From the NCBI RefSeq assembly GCF_000020365.1, contig NC_012108.1, positions 1,674,001 to 1,738,000 of the forward strand: a stretch of DNA of 64,000 bases, given 5' to 3'. Positions 44,759 through 54,265 of this stretch are shown here, in pieces (within the stretch, counting starts at the first letter, position 1; each line of letters opens with the position of its first letter). Below the pieces are notes generated by a model. It was not told the DNA's origin and did no database searches. It saw only the letters and a list, made by a program, of their open reading frames with translations. A program made the position numbers and the translations under genes. Origin of the DNA: Desulforapulum autotrophicum HRM2. GTDB lineage: Bacteria; Desulfobacterota; Desulfobacteria; Desulfobacterales; Desulfobacteraceae.

Positions 44759-45907
44759 ATGCCTGATATTGAAAAAAACATAACGGACCAGGAATTCATA
44801 GAAATTGAAAACCATGATCTAACCCCTGATCCGGAAGGCGGGGAAGTGGATCTTGTCATGGAAGATCCGTTCAACCCGTCCGAGATAAACATCATATCTA
44901 AACCGGATACCCTGCACAATCTGATTGAACGGTTGAAATACCAAGAGATTGACATGAATCCGGATTTTCAACGTCATGCAGACCTTTGGGACAATCCTAA
45001 GATGTCACGGCTCATTGAATCCATTCTCATACGCTTTCCTTTGCCGGCCTTTTATTTTGATGCGTCGGACGAGGATAGATGGGTCATTGTGGACGGACTT
45101 CAACGGCTTTCGGCCATTAAAAAGTTCGTGGTGGATAAGAACCTCAAACTGAACGGCCTTGAGTACCTGGAAGATTTCAAGGGAAAAGGCTATGATGATC
45201 TGCCCCGAACCTATCAACGGCGAATTGATGAATGCCCGGTGACCCTTTTTCTGATCCAGCCCGGCACCCCTGATCCGGTAAAATACTCGGTTTTCAGGCG
45301 GATCAATACAGGGGGCCTGGTCTTGAATAACCAGGAGATAAGAAATGCCATGACCAAGCCGGGCATTCGGAAATATCTCGAAGATCTGGCTGCTGACGAA
45401 TATTTAAAAAAAGCCATCGGCGATCAGAGCAAGCGCATGGTAGACCAGGAGCTGGTTTTGCGCTTTCTGGCCTTCCGGTTCATGGATTATGAAAAGAGCA
45501 AGAAAAACATTGCCACCTTTTTGGATGAGATGGTCCATAAACTTGAAAAATCCTCTCCGGATGAACTGGAAAGGTATAAACAGTCATTTCAAAAAGCCGT
45601 TAAACGGTGTTGGCTCATATTCCAGGAAGCGGCTTTTGAAAAAAGTGTCCCAGGTGAGAATGCAAAACGGCGGCGCAAGAATTCCACCCTTTTTGAGGTC
45701 TGGACCAATGCCATGGCCATACTGACAGAAGACGAAACAGACAAATTGATTCAGAATAGGGATATATTGAATCAAAAACATATGGATCTCATGGCCAATG
45801 ATAACGATTATTTTCGGTCGATTACCTATTCGACACAGAAAAAAGACCATTTCCGGACAAGGAAGTCTAGGGTGGCAGATTTGATAAAGGAGGTGCTTGA
45901 TGCTTGA
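44759..45907 (+). CDS. DUF262 (GmrS/ParB-like) protein
   Basis: The protein has 382 residues. DUF262 features are MNPDFQRHADLWD (about 61-73), VIVDGLQRLSAIKKF (about 104-118) and YSVFRRINTGGLVLNNQEIR (about 175-194). The catalytic DGQQR motif of GmrS-type nucleotide-dependent enzymes is DGLQR here, one Gln changed to Leu. The DUF1524/HNH nuclease half found in GmrSD is missing, so on its own it may sense or bind rather than cut. AAGGAAAAAATCCC precedes the ATG. The next gene overlaps its end by 8 bases, so the two are coupled. Confidence 0.88.
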   Translation: MPDIEKNITDQEFIEIENHDLTPDPEGGEVDLVMEDPFNPSEINIISKPDTLHNLIERLKYQEIDMNPDFQRHADLWDNPKMSRLIESILIRFPLPAFYFDASDEDRWVIVDGLQRLSAIKKFVVDKNLKLNGLEYLEDFKGKGYDDLPRTYQRRIDECPVTLFLIQPGTPDPVKYSVFRRINTGGLVLNNQEIRNAMTKPGIRKYLEDLAADEYLKKAIGDQSKRMVDQELVLRFLAFRFMDYEKSKKNIATFLDEMVHKLEKSSPDELERYKQSFQKAVKRCWLIFQEAAFEKSVPGENAKRRRKNSTLFEVWTNAMAILTEDETDKLIQNRDILNQKHMDLMANDNDYFRSITYSTQKKDHFRTRKSRVADLIKEVLDA

Positions 45908-47000
45908 GTATATAAGAATCCAGCGGTTCAAATCATTGGGGGATGCAGGGTTTCCTTTGGCAGGGCTCAATATCTTCAGCGGATTGAACGGCATGGGCAA
46001 ATCCTCCCTGATACAAACTTTGCTGTTGCTGCGGCAATCCATGGAGAAAAATACCCTTACCAATAAAGGATTGCTTCTCAAGGGGGAATATGTCTCTTTG
46101 GGGACCGGGCAGGATATTTTATCGGAAAATGCCGAAACAGAAACCATAGAATTTACCCTGGTCTGGCAGAATACGAAACCCGTCAATTTCAGATTTAATT
46201 ACTCTGGTAAATCCGATTTACAACCCATTGATTCTCCTGTGGTGCTGCCGGACCCGCTGCCGGCCTTGTTTACCAAGGCGTTTCAATACCTGTCTGCCGA
46301 CCGCATCAGTCCCAAAGCCGCCTATGAAGCTTCGGATTATTATATCAAGGATTTAAATTCCATCGGCAACCACGGGGAGTACACGGCCCACTATATTGCG
46401 GAAAACGGATTAACCCCCCTGTCCATTAAGGCCTTAAAACACCATAATGCCCCTTCATTTTCTCTGCTGGACAACCTGGATAAATGGATGTCCGAAATTT
46501 CCCCCGGCATCCGGATTAAAGCCCGGCTCCATCCGCACATCAATTCTGTTTCATTAAGCTACGCATTTGAGCAGGGATCTGAAGTGACGGCAGAGTTCAA
46601 ACCGGAAAATGTGGGTTTTGGCCTGACTTTTGTGCTTCCGGTTCTGGTTTCGGTACTCAGGGCTGAACCCGGGGACATGCTCATCATTGAAAATCCCGAG
46701 GCCCATCTTCATCCGGGCGGGCAGTCGGTTTTGGGCAAACTCTGCGCCATTGCCGCCGCCAACGGGGTGCAGCTGTTCATTGAAACCCATTCCGACCATT
46801 TTCTTAATGGAGTCCGGGTGGCGGTTAAAGAGGGGGTAATTAAAAATACAGAGGTGAACCTGTTTTATCTGGAACGAAATGATGCATCAGTCCACGAATC
46901 CCTGGTGGTCATCCCACAGATTGATGAACAGGGCCGGATCGACATCTGGCCAAAGGGCTTTTTCGATGAAGCGGATATACTGCTGGAGAAACTGTTATGA
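45900..47000 (+). CDS. DUF3696 ATPase
   Basis: The protein has 366 residues from ATG 45900 (with AAAGGAGGTGC before it). It is RecF/SMC-like: Walker A FSGLNGMGKSSLIQ (about 24-37), the block IENPEAHLHPGG (about 263-274), ETHSDHFLNGVRVAV, and the DUF3696 end with WPKGFFDEADILLEKLL. It resembles the larger ATPase at 16146 in the first island but lacks much of its middle. It overlaps both neighbours by a few bases, so the three genes are one unit. Confidence 0.88.
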   Translation: MLEYIRIQRFKSLGDAGFPLAGLNIFSGLNGMGKSSLIQTLLLLRQSMEKNTLTNKGLLLKGEYVSLGTGQDILSENAETETIEFTLVWQNTKPVNFRFNYSGKSDLQPIDSPVVLPDPLPALFTKAFQYLSADRISPKAAYEASDYYIKDLNSIGNHGEYTAHYIAENGLTPLSIKALKHHNAPSFSLLDNLDKWMSEISPGIRIKARLHPHINSVSLSYAFEQGSEVTAEFKPENVGFGLTFVLPVLVSVLRAEPGDMLIIENPEAHLHPGGQSVLGKLCAIAAANGVQLFIETHSDHFLNGVRVAVKEGVIKNTEVNLFYLERNDASVHESLVVIPQIDEQGRIDIWPKGFFDEADILLEKLL

Positions 47001-47983
47001 CCTCCTGTATGGTGTTTAACCACCACAGCCTTCCCTTTGATTCACCTGGGATGGCGGACGAGGCCCTGCCTGATTTCTTAAAGCTGTGTCTCCGGGCGCA
47101 GAATATCGGACTTGATACCATCCTGGTGGACGAATCCATTGACAAGGGATGGTTTCGCCTTGAGTTGTCCGGCAGTTATTTCTGGCAGGACTGGTATCAA
47201 AAGATTCAGTCAGGAAATAATAAGAATGCGGAAAAACAGATCCGGGCCTTTCGATCCATCGCCACCCGCCAGCCTTTTTTCTCCACCAGGGATATTCAGA
47301 ATCATGTTGACCTGTTTGAGGTCAGCCTTGACGGTGATGCCTCTTTTCCAGCGCTTCGGGCGGCAGCCTGGCATGAGGCGCCTCTGGCAGGTTTTCCCAC
47401 CCGCTCACCATGGCTGGATTCCCCTTTGACCGTGACCGTGGAAGAGCTTGATCAGGCAGGTGAGATCAAGCAAAAATCCATTGATTTAATGAATTTTTTC
47501 TCCCTGGCAATCTTTGAACAGCACAGCAATGAACTCCTGGAAAAAAGAAACGATTTAATTCGTACAGGCAGAGCCCTTTTTGATGAAAAAGAACGGCTTT
47601 TTTCCGGTTTGATTTTCTGTGGGAAAGCACCCCAGCAGCTGCGTCATTGGTCTGCAGGGCTCGCCATCCTAGATCAGGTCAAAGAGACGTTGACTGTTTT
47701 GAATCAATTTTGCGGGGTCTGGGGTGAAACAGGGTATCCGGAATACCGGCATGAGGTTTTACGGGACCTTGGATTAAATCACGAGGTCAGCGGGGAATCA
47801 AGCTCTGTCCTGGATAATCCGCGGTTGAAGGCGGAACGGGAATTCTGGTTGCCTAAGGGCCGGAAAGAAGTTTTCCAAAGCCATGTTAAATTAAACAAAG
47901 GCTACCGGCTTCATTTCTTCCCAGATCATCATTCCAAAACGATTTTCATCGGCTATATCGGTCCCCATCTCAGACTTAAGTAG
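46997..47983 (+). CDS. Third gene of the cassette, with RelE-like C-terminus
   Basis: The protein has 328 residues and begins at an ATGA overlap with the ATPase. Most of it matches nothing I know: MADEALPDFLKLCLRAQNIG, then a helical middle. The last 40 residues, FQSHVKLNKGYRLHFFP, then KTIFIGYIGPHLRLK, read like the strand pattern of RelE-type RNases (HVKL.xGxRIxF ... IGYIGxHL). I infer that it is the effector of the cassette. After its TAG at 47981-47983 the frame stays open to 48097. Confidence 0.6.
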   Translation: MTSCMVFNHHSLPFDSPGMADEALPDFLKLCLRAQNIGLDTILVDESIDKGWFRLELSGSYFWQDWYQKIQSGNNKNAEKQIRAFRSIATRQPFFSTRDIQNHVDLFEVSLDGDASFPALRAAAWHEAPLAGFPTRSPWLDSPLTVTVEELDQAGEIKQKSIDLMNFFSLAIFEQHSNELLEKRNDLIRTGRALFDEKERLFSGLIFCGKAPQQLRHWSAGLAILDQVKETLTVLNQFCGVWGETGYPEYRHEVLRDLGLNHEVSGESSSVLDNPRLKAEREFWLPKGRKEVFQSHVKLNKGYRLHFFPDHHSKTIFIGYIGPHLRLK

Positions 47984-48097
47984 TGTAAAGGACGACACCA
48001 TGATCTCTACGGGGGAATTGATCTGGGTATCCCAACAAATACGCCCTTTGAGGTTGCCTATGAAAAGGTGGAAATCTTAAGACAACAATACAATTGA
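47984..48097 (+). pseudogene. Coding-like remnant after the 328-aa gene
   Basis: In the same frame and directly after the TAG stop of the preceding gene, the sequence reads HHDLYGGIDLGIPTNTPFEV then AYEKVEILRQQYN, and ends at TGA 48095-48097. It has no start codon. The composition is that of real protein, so it is either a lost C-terminal extension or the end of a deleted gene. The family is not recognised. Confidence 0.4.
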
Positions 48098-48180
48098 AAA
48101 CTTGTTTTAATCGAGGATTTGAGGCATTGTTATGTAAGTTATCTCATGAGCCAATATGTTTCCCTTAAAACTATTTTGAT

Positions 48181-51177
48181 GTGCAACCAATGATTAATTT
48201 TCTTTTTCATAGTATTAAAGGCAAGCTTCTTTTTGCATTCTTTTTTCTTTTGGGCATAGCCCTATTGTTCCAATTTGCTTATATAGCTCCAACACTTCAA
48301 AAAAGAAAAATCGAAGGTATTACAAAATCGCAAGATAACTTTGCCAAATATCTTGCCAGTGACATAAACTCAAGAATAGAAGAGGCGATTAAAGAACTTG
48401 AAGAAATCGCCTCGCTGCAACAGATTGTTTCTATATACAAAACGTCTATGAACGAAACAATTACAGCTATAAACAATTCCAACCATTTCTTTAATTATTA
48501 TTTTGTGATGGATAAGCAAGGCAAATGGTTGTCCTATCCCACCCATCCAGAACTGATCGGAAAAACGATTCCTGCAGAAAATATGGGTTGGGTTAATAAA
48601 ACATTCAAATCCGAGAAAACAGTCTTTCTTGACGTTGTAAAATCAAAACTTGGAACCCTTGTTAGCGGATTTTCAACACAGATAAGAAATAAAGAGAACA
48701 AAACAATCGCCCTTCTAAGAAGTGTATTTGTTATTTCTGAAAATAACGTTCTCGTGAGATTGATTGAAAATACTCAAACCATAAAAGGATATCACGCTTA
48801 CTTGGTTTCTTCGGACGGTTGGCTGATCGCTCAAAGCAATCAAAAGTTGAACTACAAAGAATTCAACTCCTATAGCATGATGGGTTATAAACCTGTAATA
48901 AACGCACTAAAAGGACAATCAGGGATTACAAGCTACGCATATGAAGATAAGCTATGGCTTGCCGCATTTTACCCCATTAATATTACAAACTGGGGATTAA
49001 TTGTTCAGCAACCGCTCAAGAATATTATTCTGGAAGCTAAAGCAGAGGCAAGGTTCATCACTTTTATTATCCTCAGTTGCTTTTGCATTAGCCTCTTCAT
49101 TGCAGCGATTGTTGTTCAAAAAGCAATCAGTCCTTTATTTAAATTGGTTAAACATATCCAATCCGGTAAAATCGATATGGCCTCTGATCAGGCCTCAAGT
49201 TTCCCTAAAGATGAAATCGGCCAGTTGGCTTTTCAATACAGCAGATTATACAGTGACTTGTATCGAACAAACGATTTGATCCGCAGGTCAGAGAATAAAT
49301 TCCGAACACTTTTTAACAATGCCAGCGATGCCATTTACATACATGATTTAGAGGGTAACTTGCTTGAAGCAAATCAAAAAGCATTTGATTATTCAGGATA
49401 TGAACGCGACGAGCTTCTGAACATGAAAGTTACAGACATTGATGCACCTGAATCCGCTGCCGTGGTTCAATCTCGGATTGAAAAAGTCAATCATGATGAA
49501 AAGTTGATTTTTGAATCTTTACACAGGACCAAGACCGGTGATTTGATACCGGTCGAGATTAGCAGTCGGACAATTGAATACGACGATCAAAAAGCAATTT
49601 TAAGTGTTGTTCGGGATTTAACAGAGAGGAAAAAAGCTGAAGATGCCCTAAAAGAATCTCACAAAAGATTTCTGACCGTATTGGACGGGATCGATGCGAC
49701 CATTTGTGTCCTGGATATAGATACATACCAAATACTATTCATGAATAAATATATGATTGAAAGTTTTGGCAATGACATGACAGGTAAACTATGCTGGGAT
49801 ATATTCAGGGGTGAATCAGGGCCCTGTAGACATTGTACGAATGAACAGTTGATTGATGCCAAAGGTGAACCAACTGGTGTCATTGTCTGGCAAGATAAAA
49901 ATCCGATAACCGGAAAATGGTATGTTAATTATGACCGGGCCATAGAATGGACTGACGGCCGTCTGGTCAAACTCCAGATAGCAACTGATATCACAGATTT
50001 TAAAATAATGGAGGCACAACTTCATCAGGCACAGAAAATGGAGGCCATCGGTACATTGTCAGGTGGTATTGCACATGATTTTAATAATATTTTATCTGGT
50101 ATTTTTGGATTTTCCCAGTTAGCTAAAACACACATAGATCATCCAGAAAAAGCAAAAAAGGATATTGATCAGATAATCACAGGGGCTCAAAGAGCAACCG
50201 AGTTGGTTCAGCAAATACTTGCATTCAGCAGGCAGTCTGAATCTTTAAAATACCCTCTCGAAGCCTCCGTCGTGATAAAAGAGACTCTTAAATTACTTCG
50301 TTCTACAATACCATCGACCATAGCAATAAAAGAAAATATTGTTTCAAAAGCAAAAATTTTGGCAGTTCCAACTCAGATTCATCAAATCGTGATGAACCTA
50401 TGTACCAACGCCTATCATGCAATGAGTGAAACCGGTGGCTTTCTATTTATTAGTTTAAAGGAAATTGTGTTTTCTAAGAAAGATTGTGTGCCTGAATTGA
50501 ATATTGTTCCTGGGAAGTATCTTGATTTAGAAATTTCTGATACAGGTCACGGTATAGATTCGATGATCTTACAAAAAATATTTGATCCTTATTTTACTAC
50601 AAAAGAGCCTGGCAAAGGAACAGGATTGGGCCTGGCTGTTATTTTTGGAATTGTTAAAGAATCCAAGGGACATATCACGGTTCACAGCGAACCTGGCCAA
50701 GGTTCGACATTTCATGTTTATCTTCCGATTGTAGATGGGCCATTAGCTATCCATATACCTGAAAATGAAGGAAAAACCCCTTTATCCGGTCAGGAAACGA
50801 TTATGTTTGTTGATGATGAGGAAGCATTGAGAGAGGTGACGCATGATATTTTGAAAGGATTCGGGTATACTGTACACACTCTCTCAAGCGGACCAAAAGC
50901 ATTCGAAACCTATAATGAAGATCCTTGTCGATTTGATCTTGTGGTTACGGATATGACCATGCCAGGCATGACGGGATTGGAGCTTTCACAGAGAATTTTA
51001 GAACTGAGGCCTGAACAACCAATCGTATTATGTACTGGGTACAGCGAAACAATAGACAGAGAAAAAGCGCTTTCAATTGGGATCACTGAATATGTTGAAA
51101 AACCAATGATTATAAAGGAGCTTGCCAAAGTAATTCGAAAAGTGTTGGATGAGGCCAAGGGTTCTGCTCAAAGATAA
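48181..51177 (+). CDS. Hybrid sensor histidine kinase
   Basis: The protein has 998 residues (995 from ATG 48190, which is more usual than the GTG at 48181). The order is: transmembrane helix (about 15-35), extracellular dCache-type sensor with WLSYPTHPELIGKTI and WGLIVQQPLKN, second transmembrane helix (about 290-312), HAMP, PAS (about 375-490), second PAS with CRHC (about 500-610), and HisKA with GGIAHDFNNILSGIFGFSQL (histidine near 633). The ATPase follows with NLCTNAYHAM and GTGLGLAVIFG, then a C-terminal receiver (about 873-995) with the phospho-acceptor in VVTDMTMPG. All key residues are present. No response regulator gene is adjacent. It lies within the repeat-flanked segment. Confidence 0.93.
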   Translation: MQPMINFLFHSIKGKLLFAFFFLLGIALLFQFAYIAPTLQKRKIEGITKSQDNFAKYLASDINSRIEEAIKELEEIASLQQIVSIYKTSMNETITAINNSNHFFNYYFVMDKQGKWLSYPTHPELIGKTIPAENMGWVNKTFKSEKTVFLDVVKSKLGTLVSGFSTQIRNKENKTIALLRSVFVISENNVLVRLIENTQTIKGYHAYLVSSDGWLIAQSNQKLNYKEFNSYSMMGYKPVINALKGQSGITSYAYEDKLWLAAFYPINITNWGLIVQQPLKNIILEAKAEARFITFIILSCFCISLFIAAIVVQKAISPLFKLVKHIQSGKIDMASDQASSFPKDEIGQLAFQYSRLYSDLYRTNDLIRRSENKFRTLFNNASDAIYIHDLEGNLLEANQKAFDYSGYERDELLNMKVTDIDAPESAAVVQSRIEKVNHDEKLIFESLHRTKTGDLIPVEISSRTIEYDDQKAILSVVRDLTERKKAEDALKESHKRFLTVLDGIDATICVLDIDTYQILFMNKYMIESFGNDMTGKLCWDIFRGESGPCRHCTNEQLIDAKGEPTGVIVWQDKNPITGKWYVNYDRAIEWTDGRLVKLQIATDITDFKIMEAQLHQAQKMEAIGTLSGGIAHDFNNILSGIFGFSQLAKTHIDHPEKAKKDIDQIITGAQRATELVQQILAFSRQSESLKYPLEASVVIKETLKLLRSTIPSTIAIKENIVSKAKILAVPTQIHQIVMNLCTNAYHAMSETGGFLFISLKEIVFSKKDCVPELNIVPGKYLDLEISDTGHGIDSMILQKIFDPYFTTKEPGKGTGLGLAVIFGIVKESKGHITVHSEPGQGSTFHVYLPIVDGPLAIHIPENEGKTPLSGQETIMFVDDEEALREVTHDILKGFGYTVHTLSSGPKAFETYNEDPCRFDLVVTDMTMPGMTGLELSQRILELRPEQPIVLCTGYSETIDREKALSIGITEYVEKPMIIKELAKVIRKVLDEAKGSAQR

Positions 51178-51713
51178 TTATCTAAGGATAACTGCAACAA
51201 AACATCAAAAGTATCAATGATACCAGATCAAATCTTGATAACATTTTAGGCGTTGACTAATGGTATCATCAGTCGGTAGTCGAATCTGATTTTGGGTCCA
51301 TTAATTCATCTTCCAGTACACGCTTTTGGGTTTGTCCAAGACTTAACCATAACTTACATCAACATGAACAGTTTTATTATCAAGGCAATTATCGGTTTGT
51401 TTTGGTATCCTTAATGATTTGAGCCCCTCAATACTCTGGGTTTGGATAACAAGAAAATACCCAGCTTGTCTGATCCAATTTTTTTGTTTGAGAACTGTTT
51501 AGAAAATGGTTTGATTCTAACTCAAATTTCTTGGGGGAAGGATCACCCGCTTGTTCTCTACTTTATTTCGATGGGCCTTAATACCGCTCCGAGTAAAACT
51601 GCCTGTTTTTGCTCCTTTCGCCCAAACTGCCACGTCGTTCTGCCATGCTCCGGAAGCGAGTAAAGTCTGTCGGCAAAGCTTCAGTGGCCACAAGGTGAGC
51701 GATTTTTTGAAAT
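51178..51713. other. 536-base gap before the copper ATPase repeat
   Basis: No credible gene is present. On the minus strand near 51578-51700 there is a coding-like string ALPTDFTRFRSMAERRGSL followed by RSKNRQFYSERY, which continues in another frame the sequence beyond the ATPase stop. It could be a remnant of a mobile element but was not identified. The stretch ends at the right copy of the direct repeat. Confidence 0.5.
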
Positions 51714-51944
51714 AATTCAAGTTCCCTAATGTTTAACTCACAGGCTTGTTCTTGGATTCTTGTTTTACCAGGAGCAGGGTATTGCATGTCACGGAAAGAC
51801 TGCTAAAGAGCATGGCCGTTGCCGCAATGATGGGATTTAAAAATCCCCCGGCCGCCACCGGGATGCTGATGATATTATAGACCAGGGCAAATATGAGGTT
51901 TTGTTTTACTTTCCGGTTGACGCGTGTGGCAAGCCCTATAAAAT
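51714..51944. repeat. Right copy of the direct repeat (in the intact copper ATPase gene)
   Basis: This is the partner of 43934-44164, in the same orientation. It covers the last 210 bases of the intact ATPase gene and about 20 bases downstream. Confidence 0.9.
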
Positions 51945-54210
51945 CGATGATCTGGACCGGGGTCTCCTGCATCAGGGTAATGGCGGCAACACCTTCACCC
52001 GGGTTGAGGCCAGAATGAACGGCCATGGCAATATCGGACTGGCCCATGGCCGGCGCATCGTTTACGCCGTCGCCCACCATGGCAACTTTTTTGCCCGATT
52101 GTTTAAGGGTTTTAATGAATTCAGCTTTTTCATGGGGCAGCAATCCCCCATGGGCGTTTTCAGCCGGGATCTGCACAAAGGCTCCGGCGGCGAGGGTGGG
52201 TCGTTCAGCATCTCCTGAAATCAGATAACAGGTGAGTCCCCTTTTATAAAGATCTGCAACAAGGGTCTTTACGCCGGTTTTCATTGCGTCCCCCAGGTGG
52301 ACAGCTGCTACAATGGTATCATCCTGAGCTAAAAAAACCGTTGATATGACCTGGGCACCTTGCCTGGCGAACGAGATAAAAGAGGGGTCTGCCGGATTGC
52401 TTTTATTCACAAAATCCCTGCTGCCGAAGCAGTAAATTTTATCCTGATACTGGCAGCTGATCCCGTTGGAATGGTAAGTGAGGTCTTCCAGATCAAGGGG
52501 GGGGAGGTTCATTGCCATGGCAAAGGCGGATATGGTATGGGCAATGTAGTGGTCCGATTCTTGTTCCATGGCATGGACGATCTGCCAGGCCTTTTGGGCT
52601 GGGAAATTGTTTGCCGTGTCCATGCCCAGCACCTTGAGCTTGCCAGTGGTCAGTGTGCCGGTCTTGTCAAAAACAATGGTATCCAGTCCATTAACCTTTT
52701 CAAAGGCTTCAAAATCCCTTACCAGGATACCTTTTTTCCCGGCGGCAGACACGCCGGCCACAAGGGCAAGGGGAATGGCAATGCCAAGGGCGCAGGGGCA
52801 GGAAATGACCATGACGGAGATTCCCCGGTTAAAGGCTTCGTAGGAGGTCAGCCCGTACAGCATCCAGAAAAAATAGGTCACAATGGAAAATCCGATGACC
52901 GATGGGACGAAAAATTTTAAGATGTCCTCAAACCGCTGGGTCTGGGCGGTTTTTTCGGACAGACTGTTTTCCATGATGGCAAGCATTCTGCCGAGAATGG
53001 AGTCTTCCCCCACTTTTACGGCTGTTATCTGGATCTTGCCGGAAATGATCCGGGTGCCGCTCTTGACCGTGTCCTGGGGCCGGACATTGGCCGGTTTTGC
53101 CTCGCCGGTGATGGAAGACTCGTCAATGACGGCAGACCCTCGGGTGACAATGCCGTCTGCAGCCAGGATCTCTCCTTCTTCGGCCAGGAACGCGTCCCCC
53201 TGGGACAATTGCTTGATGGAAACATACCGTCCCCTGGGAAACTGATCTGCACAGATTCTGACTTTCTGGGGAACCAGGGAAAAAAATTTCCACAGGCCTT
53301 CAGAAATTTTGTTTTTTGCGGTCTGTTCGAGCATTTTTCCCGTCAGGATCAGCAGGATCAGCATGGATGCGGCATCAAAATAGAGATGGATGCTTCCCCT
53401 GTAAAAATGAAACAGGCTGTAGGTATAGGTTGAAAAGGATCCCGTGGATACCAGGGTTTCCATTCCCGGAAATCCGGATGTGATACCGGCAAGGGCCCGT
53501 TTGTGTATGGGATATCCGCCGTAGAAAACAACAACGGTGGCCATGAGGAAAACCGGCCAGGCCAGAAGCTGCACGGCATGGGGGGACAGCTCAATGAAGA
53601 ACCCCGAATAGATGGACCAGCTGAGCATCATGACGTTCATGGTTAAAAACAGGGTCACACAGATCCGGATAAATTCTGCTCTGCTCTTTGAGGCTTTCTG
53701 ATTAATATCAGCAGCAGGGTATCCCAGTTTTTCAATGGCGGCATAAATTTTATCCGGGGATGTTTTTACTGGATCATACACCACGCTTCCCCGGTCGCTG
53801 GAAAAATTGCACGAGGCGTTTACCACGCCCTTTGACCGGGTGAGGGTGGTTTCAATCAGCCATGCACAGGCCGGGCACCACATGTTTTGAATCTGGAGAT
53901 TAAGGGTCAGAAAATTGCCGGCATCCATGGGAACCTCACTATCTGTCCCGGACAATTCTGGGGCAGGGGGTTCAAGGCGTGCTTCCCATGATTCCGAAGT
54001 CTCTTTAGTCGTGTCCGGCACGATACCTGCGGCAACACATTGTTTGTACAGGTCGGTATCCTTGAAATCTTTGGTATCTTTGTACTCGTCCGATTCCATG
54101 AGCATGGCATGGACCATTTTGCAGCCCTGGCAGCAGAAGACGTCCTTTGATGTCGGTTTGGAAACCTTAACGCCCAGGCCGCAAAGGGTGCATGGAACGC
54201 GTGTTTTCAT
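51733..54210 (-). CDS. ccoI: Copper-transporting P-type ATPase, CcoI/FixI type
   Basis: The protein has 825 residues. It begins with a four-cysteine zinc-type head, CTLCG and CCQGCK, usual in CcoI/FixI, followed by a heavy-metal domain with MWCPACAW (about 111-118; CPAC in place of CxxC). The membrane part has the ion-binding SCPCALGI (about 470-477), the phosphorylation site DKTGT (about 515-519) and GDGVNDAP (about 708-715). It exports or delivers Cu(I) for assembly of the binuclear centre of cbb3-type oxidases, which fits its place at the end of the oxidase operon. The last 210 bases are duplicated at 43953. The gene is complete. Confidence 0.93.
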   Translation of the reverse strand: MKTRVPCTLCGLGVKVSKPTSKDVFCCQGCKMVHAMLMESDEYKDTKDFKDTDLYKQCVAAGIVPDTTKETSESWEARLEPPAPELSGTDSEVPMDAGNFLTLNLQIQNMWCPACAWLIETTLTRSKGVVNASCNFSSDRGSVVYDPVKTSPDKIYAAIEKLGYPAADINQKASKSRAEFIRICVTLFLTMNVMMLSWSIYSGFFIELSPHAVQLLAWPVFLMATVVVFYGGYPIHKRALAGITSGFPGMETLVSTGSFSTYTYSLFHFYRGSIHLYFDAASMLILLILTGKMLEQTAKNKISEGLWKFFSLVPQKVRICADQFPRGRYVSIKQLSQGDAFLAEEGEILAADGIVTRGSAVIDESSITGEAKPANVRPQDTVKSGTRIISGKIQITAVKVGEDSILGRMLAIMENSLSEKTAQTQRFEDILKFFVPSVIGFSIVTYFFWMLYGLTSYEAFNRGISVMVISCPCALGIAIPLALVAGVSAAGKKGILVRDFEAFEKVNGLDTIVFDKTGTLTTGKLKVLGMDTANNFPAQKAWQIVHAMEQESDHYIAHTISAFAMAMNLPPLDLEDLTYHSNGISCQYQDKIYCFGSRDFVNKSNPADPSFISFARQGAQVISTVFLAQDDTIVAAVHLGDAMKTGVKTLVADLYKRGLTCYLISGDAERPTLAAGAFVQIPAENAHGGLLPHEKAEFIKTLKQSGKKVAMVGDGVNDAPAMGQSDIAMAVHSGLNPGEGVAAITLMQETPVQIIDFIGLATRVNRKVKQNLIFALVYNIISIPVAAGGFLNPIIAATAMLFSSLSVTCNTLLLVKQESKNKPVS

Positions 54211-54265
54211 TGCCTGCCTTTTAGGCAGGGCATACGATGGGGATACATCCTATAACCGGAGATGA

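Noticed and set aside
51442-51663. 73-codon plus frame in the gap before the copper ATPase
   Set aside because: It has no ribosome-binding site and an unlikely amino-acid composition.
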